Source of the DNA: Acidovorax sp. 107
GTDB lineage: Bacteria > Pseudomonadota > Gammaproteobacteria > Burkholderiales > Burkholderiaceae_C
Direction: 5' to 3'
Assembly: GCF_003058055.1 (NCBI RefSeq)
Contig: NZ_QBTZ01000001.1
Span: 1,738,501 to 1,802,500, forward strand
Length of the DNA stretch: 64,000 nucleotides
Position 1 is the first letter of the stretch. Each line of letters begins with the position of its first letter. Made by a program: the position numbers and the translations under genes. The notes below the pieces were generated by a model. That model saw only the letters and a list, made by a program, of their open reading frames with translations. It was not told the DNA's origin and searched no databases. This document shows positions 11,119 to 19,068 of the stretch, piece by piece.

Positions 11119-11175
11119 CTATGGTTTTGATAGCTGCTAGCGATTTAAAGATAAGCACTAGAGGGCTATTTGGCT
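11119..11175 (+). repeat. interspersed palindromic repeat, copy A (reference copy)
   Basis: The repeat begins CTATGGTTTTGATAGCTG, continues CTAGCG, an AT-rich centre, then AAGCACTAGAGGGCTA and ATTTGG. The two halves are imperfect inverted copies. It fills most of the 74-bp gap between the VOC gene and the RLP gene. It aligns end to end with copy E (48713-48771, opposite strand) and is used here to define the plus orientation. Confidence 0.8.
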
Positions 11176-11180
11176 TGAAA

Positions 11181-11723
11181 TCAGATCTTGGAGAGGTCCG
11201 GGAAAGGACGTACCGGGTCGGTCTTGCCGTCCCAGGTTTCCGACTCGGCGCGGATCAGGTCGAACATGCGGCCTTTGGGGCCAGCCACTTCCGACAACTC
11301 GATCACCGTACCGGGGTGGTATTCGGTGTCGAAGTAGACGAAGCGGCCTTTCTCGCCCACCTCGCCACTCATCACCGCCTTGAAGCCCTGGGCTGTCAGG
11401 CGCGCCAGGTCGGCGTCGTAGTCGCTGGTCCAGTAGGCCACGTGCTGCAGCCCGGTGCGCCCGGCCTGCAAAAAGTCGCGGTACATCGATGGCACGTCGT
11501 TGCGGGTCTGGATCAGCTCGACCTGCACGTAGCCCGAGTTGGCCAGCGCCACCGAGTTGTGCGGCTCGTGCGACTCGCCCCGGTAGACGTAGTTCTTGAT
11601 TGGAACCTTGGGGTTGTAGAACCAGGGGCCGACGCCCAGGGTCTTGCTCCAGTAGTCCATGGCGGCTTCGATGTCGTGGACCACATAGCCCAACTGGCGG
11701 ATGGCGCCGAAATGACGGCTCAT
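11181..11723 (-). CDS. VOC-superfamily (glyoxalase/dioxygenase-fold) protein
   Basis: The 180-residue protein has a vicinal-oxygen-chelate fold: one module starts at RQLGYVVHDIEAAMDYW (about 8-24) and a second at GLQHVAYWTSDYDADLARL (about 88-106). The metal-ligand-type residues would be the His in QHVAYW and the Glu in TVIELSE. VOC enzymes include lyases, epimerases and dioxygenases; I cannot choose. The start at 11723 follows AAAGGAATTCTT; an in-frame start 18 codons upstream lacks a site. It lies between the ABC transporter and RLP genes on one strand, so it may process the imported compound or an aldehyde formed downstream. Confidence 0.85.
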   Translation of the reverse strand: MSRHFGAIRQLGYVVHDIEAAMDYWSKTLGVGPWFYNPKVPIKNYVYRGESHEPHNSVALANSGYVQVELIQTRNDVPSMYRDFLQAGRTGLQHVAYWTSDYDADLARLTAQGFKAVMSGEVGEKGRFVYFDTEYHPGTVIELSEVAGPKGRMFDLIRAESETWDGKTDPVRPFPDLSKI

Positions 11724-11818
11724 AAGAATTCCTTTGGTGGTGATAGGTCGGGGCAGGGCAGCGCTGAACGGGGGCATTGCCCACCGCCCGTCACTCGCCT
11801 TTGCCTACGGTGCAGCGC

Positions 11819-12619
11819 TTACTTGGCGCCGTCGATGATTTCCTTGGGGATCGGCACGCCCGCGTACTTCAGGTGGATGTCGTTGAGCTTGCCGTTGGTC
11901 AGGTTGGTCTTGATCCAGCCGTTGACGGCCTTCATCAGCTCGGGTTGGCCCTTGCGCATGGCCATGCCCAGCTGGTAGGACTGCAGGATGAACTTGGTCT
12001 CGAACTCGCGGGCGGGGTTCTTCTTGGCAATGGCCGCGATGATGGGCGGCGTGATGGCCACGATGTCGGCCTGGCCCGTGGCGGCGGCAGTGATGGAGGC
12101 GGATTCGTCGTCAAAGCGCACCACCTTGGCCTGCGGCGCGCGCTCGGTCACGATCTTGTCCTGTGGGCCGCCGCGCGTCACGGCCACCGTCTTGCCGGCC
12201 AGGTCGTCGATGCTGGTGAGTTTGAGGCTCTTGGGCGCGCCCACGGCCGCCTGGATGGCGCCGTAGGGCATGGAGAAGTCCACGGCCTTCTGGCGCTCGG
12301 GCGTGATGGAGAGCGACGAGATGATCAGATCCACCTTGTTCGACAGCAGGTTGGGGATGCGCGCGGAGTTAGTGGTGTTCACGATCTCCAGCGTCAGCCC
12401 CAGGTCCTTGGCCAGCAACTCGGCCGCTTCCACGTCCGAGCCCACGGGCTTCATCTTCTCGTCCACATAGCCATAAAACGGCGCGCCAAAGTCAATGCCC
12501 ACGCGCAGTTTGCCGGCGGACTTGATCTCGGCCAGGTCTGCCATGGCGGGCAGGCACAGGGCGGCTGCGGCGGTGGCGAGCAGGGCGCGGCGCAGGATGC
12601 AGGTGCGGGAAGCGGTCAT
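11819..12619 (-). CDS. ABC transporter periplasmic substrate-binding protein, amino-acid (family 3) type
   Basis: This 266-residue protein has a signal peptide (RRALLATAAAALCLPAMA, cleavage near residue 27) and a family-3 solute-binding fold: LRVGIDFGAPFYGY, GSDVEAAELLAKDLGL, RIPNLLSNKVDLIISSLSIT and KAVDFSMPY. These motifs are typical of polar amino acid/opine-type uptake systems. GGAGACATTTCAC precedes the ATG at 12619. It is encoded just downstream of its ATPase and two permeases and 95 bp upstream of the VOC gene. A family-3 binding protein next to an RLP sugar-acid module is unusual and suggests a charged or amino-containing substrate; that is inference. Confidence 0.92.
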   Translation of the reverse strand: MTASRTCILRRALLATAAAALCLPAMADLAEIKSAGKLRVGIDFGAPFYGYVDEKMKPVGSDVEAAELLAKDLGLTLEIVNTTNSARIPNLLSNKVDLIISSLSITPERQKAVDFSMPYGAIQAAVGAPKSLKLTSIDDLAGKTVAVTRGGPQDKIVTERAPQAKVVRFDDESASITAAATGQADIVAITPPIIAAIAKKNPAREFETKFILQSYQLGMAMRKGQPELMKAVNGWIKTNLTNGKLNDIHLKYAGVPIPKEIIDGAK

Positions 12620-12669
12620 GTGAAATGTCTCCTGGTGGTTTTTGGCAAGGGAATCAAAAAAGGAACGGA

Positions 12670-13452
12670 TCACAGCCCGTGCGACAGAAAGTCGCGCAGC
12701 TCGGCCGTTTGCGGGTTCTTCAGCATGTCGCCGGGGCCGGTCTCCCAGACCTTGCCCTCGTGCATGTAGATCACGGTGTCGGCCACGCGCGCGGCGAATT
12801 CCATTTCGTGGGTGACCAGCACCATGGTCATGCCGCCCTGGGCCAGCGATTCGATGACGCGCAGTACCTCGCCGGTGAGCTGCGGGTCCAGCGCCGAGGT
12901 CACTTCGTCGAACAGCATGACCTGCGGCTCCATCGCCAGCGACCGGGCAATGGCCACGCGCTGCTGCTGGCCGCCCGAAAGCTGCTCGGGGTAGGCCTGG
13001 GCCTTGTCGGCCAGGCCCACCTGCTGCAGTGTGCGTGCGGCAATGGCACGCGCCTGGGCGGCGGGCAGGTTCTTGACGGCCTTGGGCGCCAGCGTGATGT
13101 TCTGTTCCACCGTGAGGTGCGGGAACAGGTTGTAGCTCTGGAACACGATGCCCACGTCCTGGCGCAGCTGGCGCAGGTCGATGGCCGGGTCGTGCACCGC
13201 GTGGCCGCACACGTGGATGGCTCCGCTGTCGATGATCTCCAGCCGGTCGATGCAGCGCAGCGCCGTGCTTTTGCCCGAGCCGCTCTTGCCAATGATGGCC
13301 ACGACCTGGCCTTTGGGAATGGCGAACGACACGCCCTTGAGCACCTGGTTGCTGCCAAAGCTCTTGTGCACATCCTTCAGCTCAACGACGGTGTGCGCAG
13401 GCGAAGCCACTGACTGGGAGGGTTGCACGGCAGCGTCTCGGGCGAGGTTCAT
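12670..13452 (-). CDS. ABC transporter ATP-binding protein, polar amino-acid type
   Basis: This 260-residue ATPase energises the importer. It has Walker A GKSGSGKST (about 55-63), Q-loop VFQSYNLFPH, signature LSGGQQQR, Walker B VMLFDE and H-loop VTHEMEF. The start at 13452 is preceded by GAGAAGACACC. An ATG six codons upstream (13470) overlaps the permease stop as ATGA and is an alternative, but it has no ribosome-binding site. It lies downstream of the two permeases and 50 bp upstream of the binding protein. Confidence 0.94.
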   Translation of the reverse strand: MNLARDAAVQPSQSVASPAHTVVELKDVHKSFGSNQVLKGVSFAIPKGQVVAIIGKSGSGKSTALRCIDRLEIIDSGAIHVCGHAVHDPAIDLRQLRQDVGIVFQSYNLFPHLTVEQNITLAPKAVKNLPAAQARAIAARTLQQVGLADKAQAYPEQLSGGQQQRVAIARSLAMEPQVMLFDEVTSALDPQLTGEVLRVIESLAQGGMTMVLVTHEMEFAARVADTVIYMHEGKVWETGPGDMLKNPQTAELRDFLSHGL

Positions 13453-13466
13453 GGTGTCTTCTCGTT

Positions 13467-14153
13467 TCATGCGGTGGTCACAGAAGGGGTGGCTGTGCCA
13501 CGGTTTCCAAACTGCTGGCGCTGCTCCAGCTTGCGGCTCCAGACCGACAGCGGGTAGCACATCGCGAAGTACACGATGGCAATCAGCAGGTACACGGTGA
13601 ACGGCTGGAAGATGGAGTTGTTGATGAGCTGCCCGGCACGCACCAGCTCGATGAACCCCACGATGGACGCGAGCGATGTGTTCTTGACGATCTGCACCAT
13701 GAAGCCCACCGTGGGTGGCGTGGCAATGCGCACCGCCTGGGGCAGCACCACCAGCCGCATGCGCTGGGTGCGCGACAGGGCCAGGCATTCAGCCGCCTCC
13801 CACTGCGTGCGCGGCACCGATTCGATGCAGCCGCGCCAGATCTCGCCCAGGTAGGCGCTGACGTAAACAACCATCGCGATGCTGGCGGCCACGATGGCGG
13901 GCAGCTCCAGCCCCATGATGGACAGCCCGAAGTAGCACAGGAACAGCACCACCAGCAACGGCGTGCCCTGGATGATCTGGATCCACGCAATCGTGGCCCA
14001 GCGCACCGCCTTGATGGGGCTGACGCGGCACAGCGCAATCACGCCCCCGGCCAGTCCGCCGCCCACAAAGGCGATCAGCGACAGGCCGATAGTCCACAGC
14101 GCGCCGAACAGCAGGTACTGCAGGTGGTAGGCATTCAGTCCACCGTCGATCAT
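13467..14153 (-). CDS. ABC transporter permease, polar amino-acid (HisM/GlnP) type
   Basis: The 228-residue inner-membrane protein has five or so hydrophobic segments and the permease coupling loop EAAECLALSRTQRMRLVVLPQA (EAA motif, about 125-146). Segments QIIQGTPLLVVLF and VKNTSLASIVG are diagnostic of the HisMQ/GlnP class. The start at 14153 overlaps the stop codon of the preceding permease by four bases (ATGA), so translation is probably coupled. Confidence 0.93.
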   Translation of the reverse strand: MIDGGLNAYHLQYLLFGALWTIGLSLIAFVGGGLAGGVIALCRVSPIKAVRWATIAWIQIIQGTPLLVVLFLCYFGLSIMGLELPAIVAASIAMVVYVSAYLGEIWRGCIESVPRTQWEAAECLALSRTQRMRLVVLPQAVRIATPPTVGFMVQIVKNTSLASIVGFIELVRAGQLINNSIFQPFTVYLLIAIVYFAMCYPLSVWSRKLEQRQQFGNRGTATPSVTTA

Positions 14154-14833
14154 TTGGCGCTCCTCAGTTTGCGTTGGCGCGTGAACACGATCTGACCAAA
14201 CAGCCACAGCCCGGCGCGCATTAGCAGCGACAGCACCAGGTAGGCCACGGCGACCAGGATGTAGGCCTCGAAAGGGCGGAAGGTTTCAGACTGCACGCGG
14301 GCCGCGATGGCCGTAAGCTCCTCCACCGAGATCTGCGAGGTGATGGACGAGGCCAGCATCAGCAGCACGAACTGGCTGGTGAGCGTGGGGTAGACCTTCT
14401 CCATGGCCGGGCGCAGCACCACATGCCAGTACACCTGCCGCCGCGTCAGGCCCAGGCATTCGGCGGCCTCGATCTGGCCCTTGTGGATGGAGTCCATGCC
14501 GGCGCGCATGATTTCGCAGGTGTAGGCCGCCACGTTGATCACCAGCGTCAGCAATGCCGCCGCAAACGCAGGTACCTTCCAGCCCAGGCTGGCGAGGCCA
14601 AAGAACACTAGGAACACCTGCACTAGCAGCGGCGTGTTGCGCAGCACCTCCACATAGGCGCCACAGGCCCTGGCCACCCAGCGGGTGTGGCCGCGCCGGC
14701 CAATCGCCAGCAGTGTGCCGCCCACAAAACCGATGACCGTGGCCGGGAAGGAAAGCAGGATGGTCATCCAGGCCCCTTCCAGAAACTGGGGCCAGCTGGC
14801 CAGCACGCTGGCAAAGTCGAATTCGTATTGCAT
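14150..14833 (-). CDS. ABC transporter permease, polar amino-acid type
   Basis: This 227-residue permease is the first gene of the minus-strand island. It carries EVLRNTPLLVQVFLVFFG, the EAA loop EAAECLGLTRRQVYWHVVLRP written across residues 120-141, and QFVLLMLASSITSQIS. It resembles the second permease and the two probably form a heterodimeric channel. Its start lies 229 bp from the divergently transcribed LacI-type regulator, whose candidate operator sits in that gap. Confidence 0.93.
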   Translation of the reverse strand: MQYEFDFASVLASWPQFLEGAWMTILLSFPATVIGFVGGTLLAIGRRGHTRWVARACGAYVEVLRNTPLLVQVFLVFFGLASLGWKVPAFAAALLTLVINVAAYTCEIMRAGMDSIHKGQIEAAECLGLTRRQVYWHVVLRPAMEKVYPTLTSQFVLLMLASSITSQISVEELTAIAARVQSETFRPFEAYILVAVAYLVLSLLMRAGLWLFGQIVFTRQRKLRSAK

Positions 14834-15014
14834 GGAGCCGCAGCAGCGATCTAGCCCAGGCGGGCGGTGCAGGGCGAGCGTCGGCGGAAGGAAGAAGGGC
14901 TATCAGGCATGGACTTGTCTCCTGTGCAGTCGGTCTGTGCCGCCGCAATCTAGGGTTTGTACTGATCGAATTTGATGCCTTTCGGCACCGAAGCTGCAGT
15001 GATACTATCCGCAG

Positions 15015-15049
15015 AATCCATCAAATACCAGCAGATGCAATGATGGATT
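15015..15049. promoter_or_regulatory. inverted repeat, candidate operator of the LacI-type regulator
   Basis: A perfect 9-bp inverted repeat, AATCCATCA (15015-15023) and TGATGGATT (15041-15049), lies immediately before the regulator gene in the divergent gap with the ABC/RLP genes. The 17-base spacer is longer than in a classical LacI operator, so it may be two half-sites or a leader hairpin. That the regulator binds here is inference. Confidence 0.45.
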
Positions 15050-15062
15050 TTGATTGATTTTT

Positions 15063-16109
15063 ATGTCCAAACACCCCCGCATCCCCGATATCGCTCAGTT
15101 GTCTGGTGTCTCTACCGCCACGGTGGACCGGGTGCTCAACCAGCGTGCGGGCGTACGCAGTGCCACCGTGCAGCGCGTGATGCAGGCGGCCATCAGCCTG
15201 GGGTATTTGCCGCAGGCAGAGGCGCACGCCACGCTGCAGGCCCAGCCGCAGCCCCTGCGCCTGATGGTGCTGATCCCCGAGGGCAGCAACCGCTTTTTGC
15301 AAATGCTGGGCGATGTGATCGGCTACGCGCAGGAACACTGGGCACCGTTCAACGTGCGCTGTCAGGCGGCCTACATCGAGAGCTTCAACCCCGAAGCCCT
15401 GGCCCGCGCGCTGCTGCACCACGGCAAGCGCTGCGACGGTATTGCCTTCATGGCGCTGGAGCACCCCGTGGTGCGCGAGGCCGTGGCCCAACTGGCCGAA
15501 CAGGGTGTGCCCACCGTCACGCTGATCTCGGACCTGTCGAGTTCGCGCCGGGCGGCCTATGTGGGCCTGGACAACCGCGCCGCAGGCCGCACCGCGGGCT
15601 ACCTCATTGCCCGCTTCATGGGCCCGCTGGCGCACAGCCGCAACGCGCGTGTGGCGATGATCGTGGGCTCGCTGCGCTACCGTGCGCACGAGGAGCGCGA
15701 GGCAGGCTTTCTGCACCTGTTTGAAGAGCAGTTTCCGCTGGTGCAGGTGGTGGGCGTGCGCGAGGGCCAGGACGACGCCGAGCGCAACTACCAGCAGGCG
15801 CGCAGCCTGCTGGAGCAGCACCCGGACCTGGCTGGCATCTACAACATCGGCGGCGGCGCCGAAGGCATCGGCCGCGCCCTCAAGGAGGCTGGGCTGGAGC
15901 ACAAGGTGGTCTTCATCGGCCACGGCCTCACGCCGGACACCCGCGCGCTGCTGATCGACGGCACCATGGATGCGGTCATCACCCAGAACCCGCTCGGCGC
16001 GGTGATGAACTGCGTGCGCATCTTTGCCAACCTGCGGGACGGGCGGGACGCCACGAGCGGTGTGGAGGCCACCCGCAGCCAGGTCATCTTTCGGGAAAAC
16101 TTGCCCTAG
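15063..16109 (+). CDS. LacI-family regulator with periplasmic-binding-like sensor
   Basis: The 348-residue protein has an N-terminal LacI helix-turn-helix (IPDIAQLSGVSTATVDRVLN, about 7-26) and a ligand-binding domain of the sugar-binding-protein type (LMVLIPEGSNRFLQMLGDVI, YVGLDNRAAGRTAGYLIARF, MIVGSLRYRAHEEREAGF, VVFIGHGLTPDTRALLIDGT). It is transcribed divergently from the ABC/VOC/RLP/kinase genes and is the likely local regulator, sensing the imported compound or its product. The ATG at 15063 was preferred to a TTG three codons upstream. Confidence 0.9.
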   Translation: MSKHPRIPDIAQLSGVSTATVDRVLNQRAGVRSATVQRVMQAAISLGYLPQAEAHATLQAQPQPLRLMVLIPEGSNRFLQMLGDVIGYAQEHWAPFNVRCQAAYIESFNPEALARALLHHGKRCDGIAFMALEHPVVREAVAQLAEQGVPTVTLISDLSSSRRAAYVGLDNRAAGRTAGYLIARFMGPLAHSRNARVAMIVGSLRYRAHEEREAGFLHLFEEQFPLVQVVGVREGQDDAERNYQQARSLLEQHPDLAGIYNIGGGAEGIGRALKEAGLEHKVVFIGHGLTPDTRALLIDGTMDAVITQNPLGAVMNCVRIFANLRDGRDATSGVEATRSQVIFRENLP

Positions 16110-16134
16110 CAAGTCAGTCCGGCAGACGACTGGC

Positions 16135-17085
16135 CTACATCGCAGGCTTAGCGGCCTTCGGCAAGGGTGTGGGTGCGCTGCGGCGCCCGATCAGCATCAC
16201 CCCCGCGAGCACCAGCGCCGCACCACCCATCTGCCACCAGGTCAACGGCTCATCCAGCAGCCAGACTCCAAAGAAGATCGTCAGGATAGGGCCCAGCGTG
16301 CCGATCAGTGCCGTCTTGGAGGCGCCAATGCGGCGGATAGCGGCCGAGGTCATGAACACCGGCAACACGGTGGAGAACACGGCCATGCCCAGCGCATGCA
16401 GGTAGACCGGCGCGGGCTGCACCAGCGCACCCGCAGGTTGCGACACCACAAAATGCAGCAGCGTGGCGCCCGTGGAGACCAGCATGGCCAGCGCCGTAAA
16501 GCGTGCCGCGCCCATGCGGCGTATGGCAGGCTCGCTGCCCGCCTGGTAGAACGCATACGACACGGCCGAGCCAAACACAAACCCTGCGCCCACCAACACG
16601 GCGTGCGAATCGCCCGCCACATGCAGGTCGTGCGCAAAGGCCAGGCCAATGCCTGCGTAGGACAACAACAGCGCACTCAACTCGCGCCGGGAGGCCCGCT
16701 TGCCCATGAACAGCACGCCGATCACGATGGTGAGCGTGGGGTAGGTGAAAAGGATCAACCGCTCCAGGCTGGCGGTGATGTACTGCAGGCCGATGAAGTC
16801 GAGAATGCTCGCGCCGTAGTAGCCCAGCAGGCCCAGCGCCACGATGGCCAGCCAGTCGCGCCCGGTCAGCGGAGCCAGGTTGCGGCTGGCGCGCCAACCC
16901 ACCCAGGCGAACACGGGCACCGAAAACGCCATGCGCAGGCACAGCAGGGTGACGGAATCCACCGGCACGGCCTGGGGTACGGCATAGGCCAGTTTCACAA
17001 AGATGGCTTTGAAGGAGAAGCCCAGCGCTGCGAGGATGGCAAGGGCAAGGCCGAGGCGTTCGGAGGACCAGTTTTTCCAGGGCAT
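16135..17085 (-). CDS. EamA/DMT-family transporter
   Basis: The 316-residue protein has two tandem EamA repeats with about ten hydrophobic segments, for example LALAILAALGFSFKAIFVKL near the N-terminus and LIGTLGPILTIFFGVWLLDE near the C-terminus. Members export amino acids and other metabolites; the substrate is unknown. The start at 17085 gives the normal N-terminus; the reading frame continues upstream without family similarity. It converges on the LacI-type gene (25 bp apart) and is divergent from the LysR gene, which may regulate it. Confidence 0.88.
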   Translation of the reverse strand: MPWKNWSSERLGLALAILAALGFSFKAIFVKLAYAVPQAVPVDSVTLLCLRMAFSVPVFAWVGWRASRNLAPLTGRDWLAIVALGLLGYYGASILDFIGLQYITASLERLILFTYPTLTIVIGVLFMGKRASRRELSALLLSYAGIGLAFAHDLHVAGDSHAVLVGAGFVFGSAVSYAFYQAGSEPAIRRMGAARFTALAMLVSTGATLLHFVVSQPAGALVQPAPVYLHALGMAVFSTVLPVFMTSAAIRRIGASKTALIGTLGPILTIFFGVWLLDEPLTWWQMGGAALVLAGVMLIGRRSAPTPLPKAAKPAM

Positions 17086-17207
17086 GTATCGGGTTAGCAC
17101 ATTTCGTACGGTTATGCCGAACGATTTGCGTACTTTGTATCGGGAAGGCTGGCATCCTGCCTCTGAATGCTGCAAGGCACAATTGCTGATCCAGCAACCG
17201 TGCGTTC

Positions 17208-18140
17208 GTGACTGACGAACGCCAGGGGCCCGCTTTGAACTACGACCTCACCGACCTGCGCCTGTTTGTCGCCATTGCCGAAGAGCGCAACCTCACGCGC
17301 GGCGCCGCGCGTGCGTATCTGGCGCCGTCGTCGGCCAGCCACCGGCTGCGGCGGCTGGAGGAGGCGCTGAACACCTCGCTGTTCGAGCGCCAGACGCGGG
17401 GCGTGGCGCTGACCCGCGCGGGCGATGCCCTGCTGCGCAACGCCCGCCAGGTGCTGGCCAGCATCGAGCAGATGCATGCCAACCTCTCGCCATTTGCCAC
17501 CGGCATTCGCGGCCATGTGAGCCTGTGGGCCAACACGCATGCCACCCACACCTTTTTGCCGGATGACCTGGCGGGCTTTCTCAAGCGGCACCCCCAGGTC
17601 AGCGTGAGCCTGGAAGAGCGCACCAGCGCCGAAATTGTGGTGGCCGTGGCCAACGGCGAGATCGAGGTGGGCGTGCTGGCAGACAGCGGCACAGGCGCTG
17701 GGGTCGAGCTGTCGCCGTACCGGCAGGACCGCCTGGTGCTCATCGTGCCCGCAGGCCATGCACTGGCAGGGCGCGGCCGTGTGGGGTTTGCCGAGGTGCT
17801 GGACCAGGCTTTTGTGATGCTGCACGCGGGCTCGGCCATCCACACCTTCACGACCAATGCCGCCGCCGCGCTGGGGCGGCACCTGGACGTGCGCATTCAG
17901 GTGCGGAGTTTTGAAGCCGTGTGCCGCATGGTGGGCGCGGGCGTTGGCATTGGCCTGGTGCCCCGGGGCGCGGCCCTGCAGGTGGCGGGCCTGAGCGAGC
18001 CGCCGGTGCTGGTGGAGCTGGACGAGCCTTGGGCGCAGCGCGACTTGCAAATCTGCGTGCGCAAGGGCGCGGTGCTGACGGGCTTTGCCGCAGCTCTGGT
18101 CGAGCACCTGCGCCAGGGCGGTGGCGCCGCTGCTGCCTGA
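17208..18140 (+). CDS. LysR-family transcriptional regulator
   Basis: This 310-residue protein has an N-terminal winged helix-turn-helix (LRLFVAIAEERNLTRGAARA, about 17-36, then SSASHRLRRLEEALNTSLFERQ in two stretches) and a C-terminal effector domain (GHVSLWANTHATHTFLPDDL, ending FEAVCRMVGAGVGIGLVPRG). The start is GTG at 17208. It is divergent from the EamA exporter with 122 bp between them, the common arrangement for a LysR protein and its target. The ligand is unknown. Confidence 0.92.
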   Translation: MTDERQGPALNYDLTDLRLFVAIAEERNLTRGAARAYLAPSSASHRLRRLEEALNTSLFERQTRGVALTRAGDALLRNARQVLASIEQMHANLSPFATGIRGHVSLWANTHATHTFLPDDLAGFLKRHPQVSVSLEERTSAEIVVAVANGEIEVGVLADSGTGAGVELSPYRQDRLVLIVPAGHALAGRGRVGFAEVLDQAFVMLHAGSAIHTFTTNAAAALGRHLDVRIQVRSFEAVCRMVGAGVGIGLVPRGAALQVAGLSEPPVLVELDEPWAQRDLQICVRKGAVLTGFAAALVEHLRQGGGAAAA

Positions 18141-18148
18141 TTGCCTGA

Positions 18149-18910
18149 TCAGCCTGCAGCGATCTCCACCTTGGCGCCGCCGGCCTGCAGCTTTTTGCGC
18201 AGCGCCTGCGGCGTGGCGGCGGGCACCACCAGCGCGGCCAGTTCGCGCAAGGGGGCCACGCTGAACGGGGATGCCGTGCCCAGCTTGTCAATTGAGGCCA
18301 GCACCACCGTTTCTGCCGCCCGCTGGTGCAGGGCGCGCTTGACGGCGGCTTCCTCAAAGTCTCCCGTGGTCAGGCCGGCCTCGGCATGCACGCCGGTCAC
18401 ACCCATCAGGTACAGGTCGGCCCGCAGCTGGGCGGCGGCCTCGACCACGCTGGCACCCACATTCACCATCGAGTGGCGGAACAAACGCCCCCCCAGCATC
18501 AGCACCTCCACCTGCGTGTGCCCAGCCAGCGCCACCGCCACGGTGGGGCTGTGCGTGACCACGGTGGCGCGCAAGTCCAGCGGCAGGTGCTGCACCACCT
18601 GCAATGACGTGGTGCCCCCGTCCAGGATCACCACCTGGCCGGGCAACACCAGCGCGGCCCCGGCGCGGCCCAGGGCGCGTTTGTCTTCGGGCGCGAGTTG
18701 TTCGCGCGCCTGCAGATTGCCCACAGCGGCCGGGGCGGGCAGGGCGCCGCCGTGCACACGCTGCAGGCGGCCCTCGGCGGCCAGCTCGCGCAGGTCACGC
18801 CGCACGGTGTCTTCCGAGATACCCAGCTCTTCGCTGAAGGCCTTGGCCACGATCTGGCCGTCCTGCTGAAGTCGAGCGAGCAGGAGCTGTTTGCGTTGGG
18901 TGGTCAGCAT
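18149..18910 (-). CDS. DeoR/GlpR-family transcriptional regulator
   Basis: The 253-residue protein has an N-terminal DeoR helix-turn-helix (MLTTQRKQLLLARLQQDGQI, EELGISEDTVRRDLRELAAE, RVHGGALP) and a DeoRC sensor domain with DGGTTSLQVVQHL and the MGVTGVHAEAGLTT motif, a fold related to sugar-phosphate isomerases. Such regulators usually respond to phosphorylated sugars. It is convergent with the LysR gene (8 bp) and divergent from nudK. A strong palindrome just upstream (18931-18954) may be its own operator. No sugar-catabolic operon is directly attached. Confidence 0.92.
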   Translation of the reverse strand: MLTTQRKQLLLARLQQDGQIVAKAFSEELGISEDTVRRDLRELAAEGRLQRVHGGALPAPAAVGNLQAREQLAPEDKRALGRAGAALVLPGQVVILDGGTTSLQVVQHLPLDLRATVVTHSPTVAVALAGHTQVEVLMLGGRLFRHSMVNVGASVVEAAAQLRADLYLMGVTGVHAEAGLTTGDFEEAAVKRALHQRAAETVVLASIDKLGTASPFSVAPLRELAALVVPAATPQALRKKLQAGGAKVEIAAG

Positions 18911-18930
18911 GAAGGGTTACGTCCAGTGAT

Positions 18931-18954
18931 TGCACGAATTTTCGTGTTTGTGCA
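18931..18954. promoter_or_regulatory. palindrome upstream of the DeoR-type gene, candidate operator
   Basis: CACGAATTTTCGTG is a perfect inverted repeat (arms CACGAA/TTCGTG), flanked by TGCA on both outer sides. It lies 21 bp before the DeoR-type start, inside the 158-bp AT-rich divergent gap to nudK. Autoregulation is inferred from position. Confidence 0.5.
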
Positions 18955-19068
18955 TGATATTGCGTAAATCAACGTTGTCAAAAATATGCACAAATCACCA
19001 GACCGCACCGCGTCAGCGTTGGCGCCTGCCGTAAGTTGCCACCCAAGCCAGTCCGAAGGGAGCCTTGC

